From NCBI RefSeq assembly GCF_009646335.1, contig NZ_WJBU01000007.1:1-64000 (forward strand): a DNA stretch of 64,000 nt, written 5' to 3'. The DNA comes from Caenimonas koreensis DSM 17982 (lineage in GTDB: Bacteria; Pseudomonadota; Gammaproteobacteria; Burkholderiales; Burkholderiaceae_C). This document shows, in pieces, positions 1-8,496 of this stretch. The position numbers were made by a program, and so were the translations under genes. Under the pieces are notes generated by a model. The model was not told where the DNA came from and did not search any database. It was given only the letters and a program-made list of their open reading frames with translations. Positions within the stretch are counted from its first letter, which is position 1, and each line of letters starts with the position of its first letter.

Positions 1-144
1 CGCAATTTCTTTCTTGCCCAAGATTGGCGCCAGGAATGCGGTGCACGTCGCATCTGCAGCTTCATCCAATAGAGGCTTGTCCTGGGCTCGCGAAACTGCG
101 GGCAGAAGCAATGCACAAAGAACGACGAGTATTGACTTGTTCAT
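1..144 (-). CDS. Partial secreted protein in an integron cassette
   Basis: The reading frame starts with ATG at 144-142 and runs off the left edge after 48 codons. It opens MNKSILVVLCALLLPAVSRA, a clear signal peptide with a probable cleavage after SRA, so the product is exported. The mature part seen has one Cys (DATCTAF). It lies 24 bases beyond the left end of an attC-like site (168-254), in the same orientation as the four cassettes to its right, so it is the next cassette of the array. Function cannot be read from so short a piece. Confidence 0.6.
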   Translation of the reverse strand, partial: MNKSILVVLCALLLPAVSRAQDKPLLDEAADATCTAFLAPILGKKEIA

Positions 145-167
145 GTTAGCCGTGGGCAAACAGTGAG

Positions 168-254
168 GGATAACGTAAAAATGACCGGACCACGACGACT
201 TGCGGCGAAGCCGCTTTGTGCTGTTGTGGGTCCGTGTCGATTGACAAGTTAAGC
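168..254 (-). repeat. attC-like site 1 (integron recombination site)
   Basis: About 87 bp bounded by GGATAAC (168-174) and GTTAAGC (248-254), which fit the integron core-site pattern RYYYAAC/GTTRRRY. The interior is an imperfect palindrome and shares long blocks with the sites at 561-647 and 1040-1126 (for example GTCCGTGTCGATTGACA near the right end). The stop codon of the gene at 249-560 is formed inside this core site, as is common in cassettes. Confidence 0.85.
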
Positions 255-560
255 ATGGACCGCCCCGAATGCTCCAAGCGCAAGACCAGTTAAATACGCC
301 ACTGAAGCAAAGAAGAGTGTGACAGCCTGATAGTTGCGGATCGTTGCGGTCGGCTGGTCGGTGCCTATCAAGAGCCACAGCAAGAGCGAAGCCGGTCTGT
401 CGCGATCTGCACTTCCCGCGGCCAAACTACCAAATAGAAACGAAGCGCCTAGACCGAGCCAAAGTCCGTACTTAAGCCATTCAGTCGGAATAAGCCAAGG
501 CGTAGTCCCACCCGCAATGAAAGCAGCGGCGATGATGAACCACGAATTTCGCTTGTTCAT
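249..560 (-). CDS. Small membrane protein, integron cassette gene
   Basis: A 103-residue protein with about three hydrophobic helices (residues ~7-20, 30-50, 80-100), so an inner-membrane protein of unknown function. The ATG abuts the cassette boundary core site GTTTAAC (561-567) and the stop TAA sits inside the other core site (248-254), so the gene fills its cassette end to end. No SD-like sequence fits inside the cassette before the ATG, so translation may depend on sequence from the neighbouring cassette. No family was recognised. Confidence 0.7.
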   Translation of the reverse strand: MNKRNSWFIIAAAFIAGGTTPWLIPTEWLKYGLWLGLGASFLFGSLAAGSADRDRPASLLLWLLIGTDQPTATIRNYQAVTLFFASVAYLTGLALGAFGAVHA

Positions 561-647
561 GTTTAACGTAAAGATGACCGGCGCACAGCAACTGCGGCGC
601 GAGCCGCAGCCTGCTGCTGTGCGTCCGTGTCGATTGACAAGTTATGC
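561..647 (-). repeat. attC-like site 2
   Basis: 87 bp from GTTTAAC (561-567) to GTTATGC (641-647). The interior has the mirror-image blocks GCGCACAGCA and TGCTGTGCGTC. It differs from the site at 1040-1126 at only a few positions. Such near-identity between sites of successive cassettes is typical of sedentary chromosomal integrons rather than mobile ones. Confidence 0.88.
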
Positions 648-653
648 AGCTGA

Positions 654-1043
654 CTACCGGGCGAGAAATGTACTTGCAGCATCACCTCTGATTCCCCATG
701 CAGTTAGGCGCCCGTCGGACTGACGGCAAGCGAGCACGTAGTCCTCGGCCTCGAAGTCGTAGAGCAGGAGATAGCTCTGGTCTTCTGCAACGACGAAAGC
801 TCCGCGGACACCGATGAGACGATGCTCGGGTAACTGCAAGTCATCGCCCGACTCGTACTGAACAAAAAAGGGATCGACAACGAGTGTGGCCATTGCCTCA
901 ACTTCGTGCTCGACACGCTCTTTGCTCCATGCAGTGCCGAGCGTAGTGCCTGCCGGTGCTGGCTCGTATGTGACGGCGCAGCGCAGAAACTCGGACTCGA
1001 CTTGGCGGCGTAAGTGCCGCAAATCCACTTCATGCTGCTGCAT
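654..1043 (-). CDS. Hypothetical cassette-encoded protein
   Basis: A soluble 129-residue protein without signal peptide or membrane helix; it begins MQQHEVDLRHLRR and is acidic in its middle. I chose the ATG at 1043-1041 because it lies inside the cassette core site GTTATGC (on the minus strand), exactly as in the next cassette at 1588. The longer open frame to 1133 would read through the recombination site. It stops 7 bases before the attC at 561-647. No family recognised. Confidence 0.65.
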   Translation of the reverse strand: MQQHEVDLRHLRRQVESEFLRCAVTYEPAPAGTTLGTAWSKERVEHEVEAMATLVVDPFFVQYESGDDLQLPEHRLIGVRGAFVVAEDQSYLLLYDFEAEDYVLACRQSDGRLTAWGIRGDAASTFLAR

Positions 1044-1126
1044 AACGTAAAGATGACCGGCGCACAGCAACTGCGGCGCGAGCCGTAGCCTGCTGCTGTG
1101 CGTCCGTGTCGATTGACATGTTATGC
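1040..1126 (-). repeat. attC-like site 3
   Basis: 87 bp from GCATAAC (1040-1046) to GTTATGC (1120-1126), whose ends are exact reverse complements. It is almost identical to the site at 561-647. Its left core site supplies the ATG of the gene ending at 654, and its right core site supplies the TAA stop of the gene at 1121-1588. Confidence 0.88.
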
Positions 1127-1588
1127 AGCCCACCGATATGGACGAAGCTGTATTGACTCAACCCAGTTCATAACTCTCCAGTCACGACGCTCGAGTTCTT
1201 CAAGAAATTCTCGAAAGTTCTGAGCCAGGAAAGCGTAACCCGGCTCCGACCTAGAAAAGAAAACGATGCGTTCATTGACCGGAAGGTAGCCATAGAAATT
1301 TCCCAGCGTGTCTTGGGCGAACAAGACGGCACTCTTTAGCTCGCCCTGCTCGACAACTGAAAACCATTCCGCACGGAAACTCAGGTCTTCGTCGATATCA
1401 CCGAAACCCACCGTGGCCAACCATGACACCAAGGAAGCAGGCAGTGAAATGCCTAGCCTTGACTCAACCTCCGCGAGTTCCGGACCCGAGGCTTGCGCGT
1501 ACTGTTTGAACAAGGGCCTTGAACCAATCCAGCCAGCACGGCGGTGCTCAAGAAGTCGATCTGCGATGTCACGCACGGCAAGCTGCAT
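1121..1588 (-). CDS. SMI1/KNR4 (SUKH) family protein, cassette gene
   Basis: A 155-residue soluble protein. The segment around residues 35-65 (ELAEVESRLGISLPASLVSW) and the following WLATVGFGDI fit the SUKH/SMI1-KNR4 signature, in which an acidic helix leads into LP..L..W/F......G. The family is best known as immunity proteins against polymorphic toxins and nucleases, and such genes are frequent passengers in integron cassettes and toxin loci. No cognate toxin gene is visible in the window. Start ATG overlaps the core site at 1585-1591 and stop TAA lies in the core site 1120-1126. Confidence 0.75.
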   Translation of the reverse strand: MQLAVRDIADRLLEHRRAGWIGSRPLFKQYAQASGPELAEVESRLGISLPASLVSWLATVGFGDIDEDLSFRAEWFSVVEQGELKSAVLFAQDTLGNFYGYLPVNERIVFFSRSEPGYAFLAQNFREFLEELERRDWRVMNWVESIQLRPYRWAA

Positions 1589-1674
1589 AACGTAGAAATG
1601 AGTGGCGACCGGGCTTAGGTGCGACCGAAGGGAGCGGACGCACCCGGGCGTCCATCTCGATTGTCCAGTTAGAT
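1585..1674 (-). repeat. attC-like site 4 (divergent interior)
   Basis: 90 bp from GCATAAC (1585-1591) to GTTAGAT (1668-1674). Its interior differs from the other three sites, although TCGATTGTCCAGTT near the right end still resembles them. GTTAGAT matches ATCTAAC at 2015-2021, which defines the cassette between them. Confidence 0.8.
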
Positions 1675-1681
1675 TGCTTGC

Positions 1682-2011
1682 TCATAGCTTGGGAAATAGC
1701 GCGATGCCCAAGCATACGAGCGCCAGAACAAAGAGCGGCAAGAATAAGTACCACCCAACTCTGAGGCCCTCGCACAGCCGGATGAACGCGGCATCGGCAG
1801 TACGCCGATAGTCTCTGTGCTCCAAGAACTCTAAGACATGTCGGTCTCGCGACGTTCGCACTAAACCGAGCCACTCCGTTGGCGCACCCAATTGCTGCCA
1901 GAGTTCAGGGAAGCGGCGACGAAGCGTGAACGCCATGACAACAGTTCCAAGGGAGACAACTGTAAGCACAGCGAATGTCGCATAGACGAGGATGGTGGCG
2001 ACGGTTTCCAT
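1682..2011 (-). CDS. UspB-like two-helix membrane protein, cassette gene
   Basis: A 109-residue protein with one hydrophobic helix at each end (residues ~4-28 and ~87-107) around a basic, charged middle (LRRRFPELWQQLGAP, FLEHRDYRRTADAAFIRLCE). This layout and length resemble UspB, the small membrane protein linked to stationary-phase stress in enterobacteria, but the resemblance is by eye and not close. The ATG is 3 bases from the core site ATCTAAC (2015-2021). This is the cassette nearest the right edge of the array, where attI would be expected. Confidence 0.6.
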   Translation of the reverse strand: METVATILVYATFAVLTVVSLGTVVMAFTLRRRFPELWQQLGAPTEWLGLVRTSRDRHVLEFLEHRDYRRTADAAFIRLCEGLRVGWYLFLPLFVLALVCLGIALFPKL

Positions 2012-2014
2012 GCA

Positions 2015-2308
2015 ATCTAACGTAATGTCTCAAGCAAACCCGCACGATAAAACCGGCAGGTTCTCGCTTCACCTTGCGTCAAACCGCACGCAAGTCCTTG
2101 ACCACCAAGCTGAATTCCCACGTCCCCACCCCTTCTGAATCGTTGCCTCAAAACTTTTATCACGCAGCCTAACGCATGCCGAATAAAACCGCTAAATATT
2201 CATCCGGTTTGCACGATAAAACCGCCTAGCTCCAGTGCTTTTCCAACTTATCCGGCACGCCACCGGTATAAATCTTGCGCCAAACCGGGCAACGCGGCTC
2301 ACCCACTC
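2015..2308. other. Right boundary of the cassette array and non-coding stretch
   Basis: The last core site is ATCTAAC at 2015-2021. Beyond it no integrase gene or good ORF is seen. The stretch contains two exact copies of CACGATAAAACCG (2043-2055 and 2212-2224) and a related AATAAAACCG (2182-2191), plus an isolated GCCTAAC (2167-2173) that could be a decayed recombination core. In the cassettes' direction this is where attI and intI normally lie, so the array is either an integrase-less cluster of attC sites or has lost its integrase here. Confidence 0.5.
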
Positions 2309-2701
2309 TTAAGCCGCCACCACCCCCACCGCCTCCACCTCCACCCTGAACCCAAAGTGCAGCGGCCCCGTCGGCACCACTGCCCTCGCCGGCCGCGCCT
2401 CTGCGGCCCACAACGCATACACCGCATTGAACGCAGGCCAGTCGTCCAGGCTCGCCACGTACACGCGCACTTGCACTAACTGCGCAACGCTGCTGCCCGC
2501 GGCTTCCAGGGCCGCCCGCACGTTCGCCAGCACTTGCGCGGCCTGCTCCTCAAACGACGCATCAACCAGCTTCGTGCCATCAGGCTTGATCGGCAATTGG
2601 CCCGACACAAATACAAATCCATTGGCCACGCTCACGTGGCTGTAGTGCCCGCCCGGCTTGGCCATCGTGGGGGGATTGATGCGCGTCACTGTCGAAGTCA
2701 T
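2309..2701 (-). CDS. RidA/YjgF/YER057c family enamine/imine deaminase
   Basis: A 130-residue Rid-family protein; the family hydrolyses reactive enamine/imine products of PLP enzymes and forms trimers in the cytosol. The family signature is visible as VANGFVFVSGQLP (around residue 25), ANVRAALEAAGSS and VRVYV near the middle. The end lacks the exact IEIEA-type RidA motif (RVEVEAVGVVAA), so it belongs to a Rid subgroup rather than archetypal RidA. The ATG at 2701 is chosen because the upstream PLP enzyme ends at 2707, leaving a 5-base gap; the frame extends further but would overlap that gene. Pairing a deaminase with a PLP enzyme that makes 2-aminoacrylate is functionally sensible. Confidence 0.88.
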   Translation of the reverse strand: MTSTVTRINPPTMAKPGGHYSHVSVANGFVFVSGQLPIKPDGTKLVDASFEEQAAQVLANVRAALEAAGSSVAQLVQVRVYVASLDDWPAFNAVYALWAAEARPARAVVPTGPLHFGFRVEVEAVGVVAA

Positions 2702-2706
2702 TCGTT

Positions 2707-3849
2707 TCACCAGCCGTAAAAGCGCGGCCACTCGGCCGCTTCACCCGCCGCCTGCAACGCCTGATATTGCGGAAACTGCGCTGCCGTCGCACATGCATGG
2801 TTGGGCAAGATGCGCAATTGCGTCCCCACCGGAAATCGCTTCGCCATGTCTTCTCGCGACCCATCCGCGGCTGACACGATGCCGTGCTCCTGGTTGGCAC
2901 TGCTCATCACCACGCCTTCCAACACACGCCCCTGCGCGTCGCACACCTGGCCATAACCATAGTCGTGCTGCTGGCTCGCCGTGCCACGGTCGCGGCTCAT
3001 CGCCATCCAGCCCGCATCCACAATCGCCCAGCCCTTCTCGCGCTGGTGGCCGATCACCGTGGTCAGCACGCTCAACGCAATGTCGTCGGGCTGGCACACA
3101 CCGATGTTCGCCATCACCAAATCAAAAAACACATACACGCCGGCGCGCACTTCCGTCACGCCTTCCAGCTGCTGCGCCGCGAGCGCCGTGGGCGTCGAGC
3201 CCACACTCACCACCGCGCACGGCAAGCCGGCATCGCGCAGGCGCTGCGCCGCACGCACGCAGCCCGATCGCTCCTGCTCTGCCATCGCACGCAGTGCCTC
3301 TGGCGTGTTCAATGAATAGCTCTCGCCCGCATGCGTCATCACGCCGCCCAGCTGCATGCCGCCCTCGTGCAAGGCACGGCCCACGTCGATCAGCACAGCG
3401 TCTTCAGGCTTGACGCCCGAGCGGTGGCCGTCGGTATCAATCTCGATCCACACCTCAAACACTTCGCCATGCTCGCGCCCGAAGGCGGCGATGGCTGTGG
3501 CGCCTTCCACGCTGTCGGTGATGATTTTCAGGTCGCAGCCTTTGCGCCGCAGCGCCAGCGCTTGCGCCAGCTTCACGGGCGCCATGCCCACGGCATAAAG
3601 AATGTCGGTGATGCCCGCCGCGAAGAACTGCTCTGCTTCTTTCAGGGTCGATACGCAGATGCCGCTGGCGCCTGCGGCCACCTGCGCGCGCACGACTTCG
3701 ATGCATTTCGACGTCTTCACGTGCGGGCGAAACTTCACGCCAAGCTCATTCATGCGCGTCTGCATGAGCGTGATGTTGCGCGCCATGCGCGCGGTGTCGA
3801 TGAGGGCGGCGGGGGTTGAAAGGTGTTCGAGTGCGGTCATTGCCGCCAT
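2707..3849 (-). CDS. D-serine dehydratase / D-threonine aldolase-like PLP enzyme
   Basis: A 380-residue fold-type III PLP enzyme with an N-terminal alanine-racemase-like barrel and a C-terminal DSD1-like domain. The PLP lysine is K45 in RPHVKTSK, and the metal-binding His-x-Cys pair is in PNHACATAA near residue 350. The zinc-dependent eukaryotic-type D-serine dehydratases and the D-threonine aldolases share these features; substrate cannot be decided from sequence. It is cytosolic. It is directly followed (5 bases) by a Rid-family deaminase, which would clear the 2-aminoacrylate released by D-serine dehydration; this favours a dehydratase role, as inference. Two close ATGs (3849, 3840) are possible starts. 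Confidence 0.85.
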   Translation of the reverse strand: MAAMTALEHLSTPAALIDTARMARNITLMQTRMNELGVKFRPHVKTSKCIEVVRAQVAAGASGICVSTLKEAEQFFAAGITDILYAVGMAPVKLAQALALRRKGCDLKIITDSVEGATAIAAFGREHGEVFEVWIEIDTDGHRSGVKPEDAVLIDVGRALHEGGMQLGGVMTHAGESYSLNTPEALRAMAEQERSGCVRAAQRLRDAGLPCAVVSVGSTPTALAAQQLEGVTEVRAGVYVFFDLVMANIGVCQPDDIALSVLTTVIGHQREKGWAIVDAGWMAMSRDRGTASQQHDYGYGQVCDAQGRVLEGVVMSSANQEHGIVSAADGSREDMAKRFPVGTQLRILPNHACATAAQFPQYQALQAAGEAAEWPRFYGW

Positions 3850-3868
3850 GCTAGCGCGAACGCACTGA

Positions 3869-5257
3869 TCAAAGCCCGCGCCAGCCCCCGCCCATCGCCT
3901 GGATCAGCGCTACGGCGGCCACCTGCCTGTCCGACTGGGCGGCCACCAGCGCACGCCGTGCGCTCTGCGCCGTGACTTGCGCGCTCACCACCTCGGTGTA
4001 GCTCACCTGCCCCGCCAGGTAGCGATTGAGCACCTGCTGTTCCACCAGGCTCGCCGCCTGCGACGCTTGCTGCCGCAGCACCAGCTGCTGCTGCAGGATG
4101 CGCGAGGCGATGAGCTGGTCTTCCACCTCCTGGAAGGCAGACAGCACTGTCTGCCGGTACCGCGCTGCGGCTGACTCCAGCCCCGCACGCGCACTGTCCA
4201 CCCGCGCACTTCGCGCGCCGCCATCAAAAAGCGCCTGCGCCAGCGACGCGCCAATCGACCATGCCAGTGCCGAGCTGCTGAACAGGTCGCCAATGCGCGC
4301 CGCGCCCTGCCCGGCCGAGGCTGACAAGCTGATGTTCGGGAAGTACGCCGCGCGCGCAATGCCGATCTGCTCGTTCGCCTGCTCCACGCGCCGTTCGGCA
4401 GCGGCAATGTCGGGCCGCCGCAGCAGCAGTGTCGATGGCACATCCACCGGCACATCAGGCACCTCGCCCTGCCACACGGGCCGCGCGGCAATGCTGAAGT
4501 TCGCGGGCGCGCGGCCCACCAGCACGGCAATCGCATGCTCGAGCGTGGCGCGTTGCCGCTCCAGCCCCAGCATGTCGGCACGCGCGTTGATCAGCTGCGT
4601 CTGCGATTGCAGCACGTCTGTCTTCGCAACAATGCCTGCGTTGTAGCGGTTGGTCGCGATGGTCTGCGAGCGTTCGTAGCCGGCAATCGTCTGCTTCTGC
4701 AATTCAATCTGCGAATCGAGCTGGCGCAGGTTGAAGTAGTTCAGCGCCAGTTCGCCCTGCGCCGACAGCTTGGCCGATTGCAGGTCGGCCAGGCTCGCCT
4801 GCTCGCCCGCGTTCGCCGCATTCACTGCCGTGCGCAAGCGGCCCCACACATCAGGCTCCCAGCCGCCACCCAGGCCCACCTGGAAGCGGTTGGCCGCAGG
4901 CCCGCCGCCACCGCCGCTGCGATTGGCACTCACGCTCAAATCCACCGTAGGGAACAGCGTGGCGCGCTGCTGCGCCGTGAGTGCGCGCGCCTGCGCATAA
5001 GCGGCCACGGCAACAGCAACGTTCTGGTTCGACACTTCGACTTGCGCGGCCAGCTCATTGAGCACCGGGTCCTGGAAGAGCTGCCACCACGGCCCGCGCT
5101 CCAGCATGTCTGCCGGCACGGCGCGCACCCACTCGCCCTGGCCTTCCTTGAATGCAGCGGGCGTCTCCACGGCTGGCCGTTGATAAACGGGGCCCACGGC
5201 GCAGCCGCCGATAGCGCCCGCCATCGCCACAGCCAAAATAGTTCTTTGCAGCTTCAT
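3869..5257 (-). CDS. Outer-membrane efflux lipoprotein (NodT/OprM family)
   Basis: A 462-residue TolC-type channel subunit. The signal peptide ends in a lipobox (AIGGC, Cys19), so it is lipid-anchored, and GPVYQRP is the usual start of mature NodT proteins. Two outer_membrane_efflux repeats follow, with GRAPANF, RPDIAAAERR and SAFQEVEDQL typical of the family. It is the last gene of the RND operon and overlaps the permease gene by 4 bases (ATGA). It should form the outer-membrane exit duct for the pump. Confidence 0.93.
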   Translation of the reverse strand: MKLQRTILAVAMAGAIGGCAVGPVYQRPAVETPAAFKEGQGEWVRAVPADMLERGPWWQLFQDPVLNELAAQVEVSNQNVAVAVAAYAQARALTAQQRATLFPTVDLSVSANRSGGGGGPAANRFQVGLGGGWEPDVWGRLRTAVNAANAGEQASLADLQSAKLSAQGELALNYFNLRQLDSQIELQKQTIAGYERSQTIATNRYNAGIVAKTDVLQSQTQLINARADMLGLERQRATLEHAIAVLVGRAPANFSIAARPVWQGEVPDVPVDVPSTLLLRRPDIAAAERRVEQANEQIGIARAAYFPNISLSASAGQGAARIGDLFSSSALAWSIGASLAQALFDGGARSARVDSARAGLESAAARYRQTVLSAFQEVEDQLIASRILQQQLVLRQQASQAASLVEQQVLNRYLAGQVSYTEVVSAQVTAQSARRALVAAQSDRQVAAVALIQAMGGGWRGL

Positions 5258-8200
5258 ACGTTTTGCATCTCCGGCGCGGCGTGCCGGCCCAATTGCCGCT
5301 CGAGCGGGCTGCGGCGGCGCAGTTTGTCCAGCAACAGGTAGATCACAGGTGTGGTCAGCAGCGTGATCACCTGGCTTGCGATCAGCCCACCAATGATCGC
5401 CACGCCCAGCGGCCTGCGCAACTCGGCAGCCTCACCGAAGCCGATGGCCAGTGGCAGCGCCCCCAGGCCCGCCGCCAGCGTCGTCATCAAGATCGGCCTG
5501 AAGCGCAGCAGGCATGCCTCACGCACCGCTTCAAGTGGCGAAAGCCCGCGCGAGCGCTCTGCCTCCAGCGCAAAGTCGATGATCAATATCGCGTTTTTCT
5601 TCACAATGCCGATCAGCAGAAAAAGCCCGATCAGCGCAATGATGGACAACTCCATGTTGAAAATCATCAACGCGAGTGCCGCGCCCACACCGGCCGATGG
5701 CAGTGTGGAAAGCACCGTGATCGGGTGCACCAGGCTCTCGTACAAAATGCCCAGCAAGATATAGATCACGACGATGGCCGCCAGGATCAGCATGGGCTGC
5801 TGTTGCTGCGAATCCTGCGCGGCGCGTGCCGTGCCCTGGAAGCTGCCGCGCACGTTGATGGGCATGCCGATCTCGGCCTCCGCGTCGCGCACAGCCTGCT
5901 GCCCGTCCTGCAGGTTGAAGCCTTCCGCGAGGTTGTACGACACGGTGGTCGCAAGCTCCGCGTCCTGGTGGTTCACCGCACTGGCCGTGGCGCGCTCGGA
6001 GAATTTGGCAATGGCCGACAGCGGCACCATCGTCGTCACCTTGCTGGCCACCGCCTGCCCGGTGGCCTGGTCACGCAGGCTCGGGTTGATGGCAGAGGCA
6101 CTGGTGGTCGTCACCGTCACCGGCGTGGTGTTGACGGGCGTCACGGCGCTGCCTGGCGTGCCCCTGGCCGGCACATAAATATCGTTCAGCGCGCTCGGGC
6201 TCTTCGTGTAGCTGGGCGCCACGCCCATGATCACGCGGTACTGGTTCAACTCACCGTAAATCGTTGCCACCTGCCGCTGGCCAAAGCCGTTGTACAGCGC
6301 GTTGTCGATATCGCGTGAATTGATGCCCAGGCGCGATGCACTATTCTTGTCCACATCGACATACAGCTCCACGCCGTTTTCCTGCTGGTCGGTATCCACA
6401 TCCACCAGCGCGGGCTGGCGCTTCATCGCCTCGGCCAGGCGGCTGGCCCATTTGCGCAAGTCGTCGATGTTGTCGCTCTTGAGCGTGTATTGGTAGGTGC
6501 TGTTCGACTGGCGCCCGCCCATGCGCACGTCCTGCACCGGGTTGAGGAACAGGCTCACGCCCGTGACGCGCGCCAGCTTGGGCCGCAGCCGCGCAATCAC
6601 GGCCTGGCCCTTCTCCGCGCCCGCCACGCCGCGCTTGAGGTTCACAAACATGAAGCCGCCACCCGCCCGCCCACCACCAGTGAAGCCCACCACGTTTTCC
6701 ACCGCCGGGTCATCGCGAATGATGTCCACCAGCTGCTTGAGTTTGTCCTGCATGGCCTGGAACGAGATGCTCTGGTCAGCGCGCACGCCGCCTTGAATCG
6801 CCCCCGTGTCCTGCTGCGGGAAGAAGCCCTTGGGGATCATCGTGAAGAGGTAGCCATTCATCGCCACCACCAGCAGGAAGATTGCGAGCACCAGCCAGCG
6901 CGCCGACAAGGCCCAGTCGAGCGAATATTCGTACGCGCGCTGTATGCGCACAAAGCCGCGCTCGAACCAGCGCGAGACGCGGCCTGGCTTCTTCTCGTGG
7001 CCCTTGGGGTCGAGCAGCCACGCGCACATCATCGGCGTGGTCGTGAGTGAAATCACCAGCGAAATCATCACTGCCGCCGAAAGCGTGACCGCAAACTCGC
7101 GGAACAGCCGGCCGACTTGCCCGCCCATGAACAGCAGCGGAATGAACACGGCCACCAGCGACAAGCTGATCGACAGCACCGTAAAGCCCACTTCACTCGC
7201 GCCCAGCAGCGCCGCCTTGAAGCGGTCCATGCCCGCCTCGATGTGGCGCGTGGTGTTCTCCAGCACCACGATCGCGTCGTCCACCACAAAGCCCGTCGCC
7301 ACCGTGAGCGCCATCAGGCTCAGGTTATTGAGCGAAAAGCCCAGCAGGTACATCACGCCGAAGGTGCCGAGCAGCGACACGATGGTCGCTACCGCCGGGA
7401 TGAACGTCGCACGGGCGCTGCGCAGGAACGCGCTCACCACCAGCACGACCAGCACGATGGCAATGCCCAGCGTGAGCTCCACTTCATGCAGCGACGAGCG
7501 GATGGAGTTCGTGCGGTCGGTTGCCACTTCGAGCTTGATGTCTTTGGGCAGTTGCTCCTGCAACTCGGGCAGCATTGCGCGCACGCTGTCCACGGTTTCA
7601 ATCGCGTTCGCGCCGGGCTGCAGAGTAATCAGCACGACAACAGCTGGCGAGCCATTGAACAGGCCCAGCGTGTTGATGTTCTCGACGCTGTCGCTCACCT
7701 CGGCCAAATCGGTCAGGCGAATGGCTGCGTCATTGCGCCACGCGACCACCAGGTTGCGATAGTCCGACGCCATGGGCCGCCGCACGGAGTTCGGCCCTGT
7801 GCCGGTGTAGATCTGTAGCTGCCGCCCCGCTCCTTCAATCGTGCCCTTGGGCCGGTTCGGGCTGCTCGCCTGCAAGGCGGCGCGTATGTCTTCCGTGCTC
7901 ACGCCGTAGCGGCTGAGCGCAAACGGCATCAGGTCCACACGCACGGCCGGCAGCGACCCGCCGCCCAGCTCCACATCGCCCACGCCCGGCACTTGCGACA
8001 CGCGCTGCTGGATGATGTTCGAGACCGAGTCGTAGATCTGCCCCGCAGAGCGCGTGGGCGATGTCAGCGCCAGGATCAGCACGGGCGATGCCGACGGATT
8101 GGCTTTGCGATACGTGGGGTTGCTGCGCAAGCTCGACGGTAGGTCGGCGCGCGACGCATTGATGGCCGCCTGCACTTCGCGCGCGGCTGAATCGATCTTG

Positions 8201-8496
8201 CGATTCAGGTCGAACTGCAGGCTGATGCGGGTGGAGCCAACGCCGCTGCTCGACGTCATTTCGTTCACGCCCGCAATCACGCCCAGACGGCGCTCCAGCG
8301 GTGTGGCAACGCTCGTTGCCATCGTGTCGGGCGACGCACCCGCCATGGATGCGCTGACGGAGATCACGGGGTAGTCGATCTGCGGCAGCGGCGCCACGGG
8401 CAACACGAAGAACGCGCCTATGCCCGACAGCGCCAGGCCCAGTGTGAGCAACACTGTGGCAACGGGGCGGCGGACGAAGGGCTGGGAGAGGTTCAT
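5254..8496 (-). CDS. mdtC: RND efflux permease, MdtC/MuxC type
   Basis: A 1080-residue proton-driven inner-membrane pump of the HAE1/AcrB superfamily. The N-terminus [20 protein letters not shown], the [13 protein letters not shown] motif of TM4 (Asp pair for proton relay) and the C-terminal [17 protein letters not shown] segment are all present, and the length is normal. It is the second of two different permease subunits, which assemble as heterotrimers in MdtABC/MuxABC systems. Start ATG at 8496 (not the longer frame to 8517) has GGAAGG 9 bases upstream and overlaps the previous stop as ATGA. An extended Thr/Val-rich loop (about residue 780-800, [17 protein letters not shown]) looks like a small insertion. 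Confidence 0.92.
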   Translation of the reverse strand: MNLSQPFVRRPVATVLLTLGLALSGIGAFFVLPVAPLPQIDYPVISVSASMAGASPDTMATSVATPLERRLGVIAGVNEMTSSSGVGSTRISLQFDLNRKIDSAAREVQAAINASRADLPSSLRSNPTYRKANPSASPVLILALTSPTRSAGQIYDSVSNIIQQRVSQVPGVGDVELGGGSLPAVRVDLMPFALSRYGVSTEDIRAALQASSPNRPKGTIEGAGRQLQIYTGTGPNSVRRPMASDYRNLVVAWRNDAAIRLTDLAEVSDSVENINTLGLFNGSPAVVVLITLQPGANAIETVDSVRAMLPELQEQLPKDIKLEVATDRTNSIRSSLHEVELTLGIAIVLVVLVVSAFLRSARATFIPAVATIVSLLGTFGVMYLLGFSLNNLSLMALTVATGFVVDDAIVVLENTTRHIEAGMDRFKAALLGASEVGFTVLSISLSLVAVFIPLLFMGGQVGRLFREFAVTLSAAVMISLVISLTTTPMMCAWLLDPKGHEKKPGRVSRWFERGFVRIQRAYEYSLDWALSARWLVLAIFLLVVAMNGYLFTMIPKGFFPQQDTGAIQGGVRADQSISFQAMQDKLKQLVDIIRDDPAVENVVGFTGGGRAGGGFMFVNLKRGVAGAEKGQAVIARLRPKLARVTGVSLFLNPVQDVRMGGRQSNSTYQYTLKSDNIDDLRKWASRLAEAMKRQPALVDVDTDQQENGVELYVDVDKNSASRLGINSRDIDNALYNGFGQRQVATIYGELNQYRVIMGVAPSYTKSPSALNDIYVPARGTPGSAVTPVNTTPVTVTTTSASAINPSLRDQATGQAVASKVTTMVPLSAIAKFSERATASAVNHQDAELATTVSYNLAEGFNLQDGQQAVRDAEAEIGMPINVRGSFQGTARAAQDSQQQQPMLILAAIVVIYILLGILYESLVHPITVLSTLPSAGVGAALALMIFNMELSIIALIGLFLLIGIVKKNAILIIDFALEAERSRGLSPLEAVREACLLRFRPILMTTLAAGLGALPLAIGFGEAAELRRPLGVAIIGGLIASQVITLLTTPVIYLLLDKLRRRSPLERQLGRHAAPEMQNV

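Noticed and set aside
2226-2411. Gly-rich minus-strand ORF at the right end of the cassette array, considered as an intI remnant
   Set aside because: No tyrosine-recombinase motif; it overlaps the Rid-family gene.
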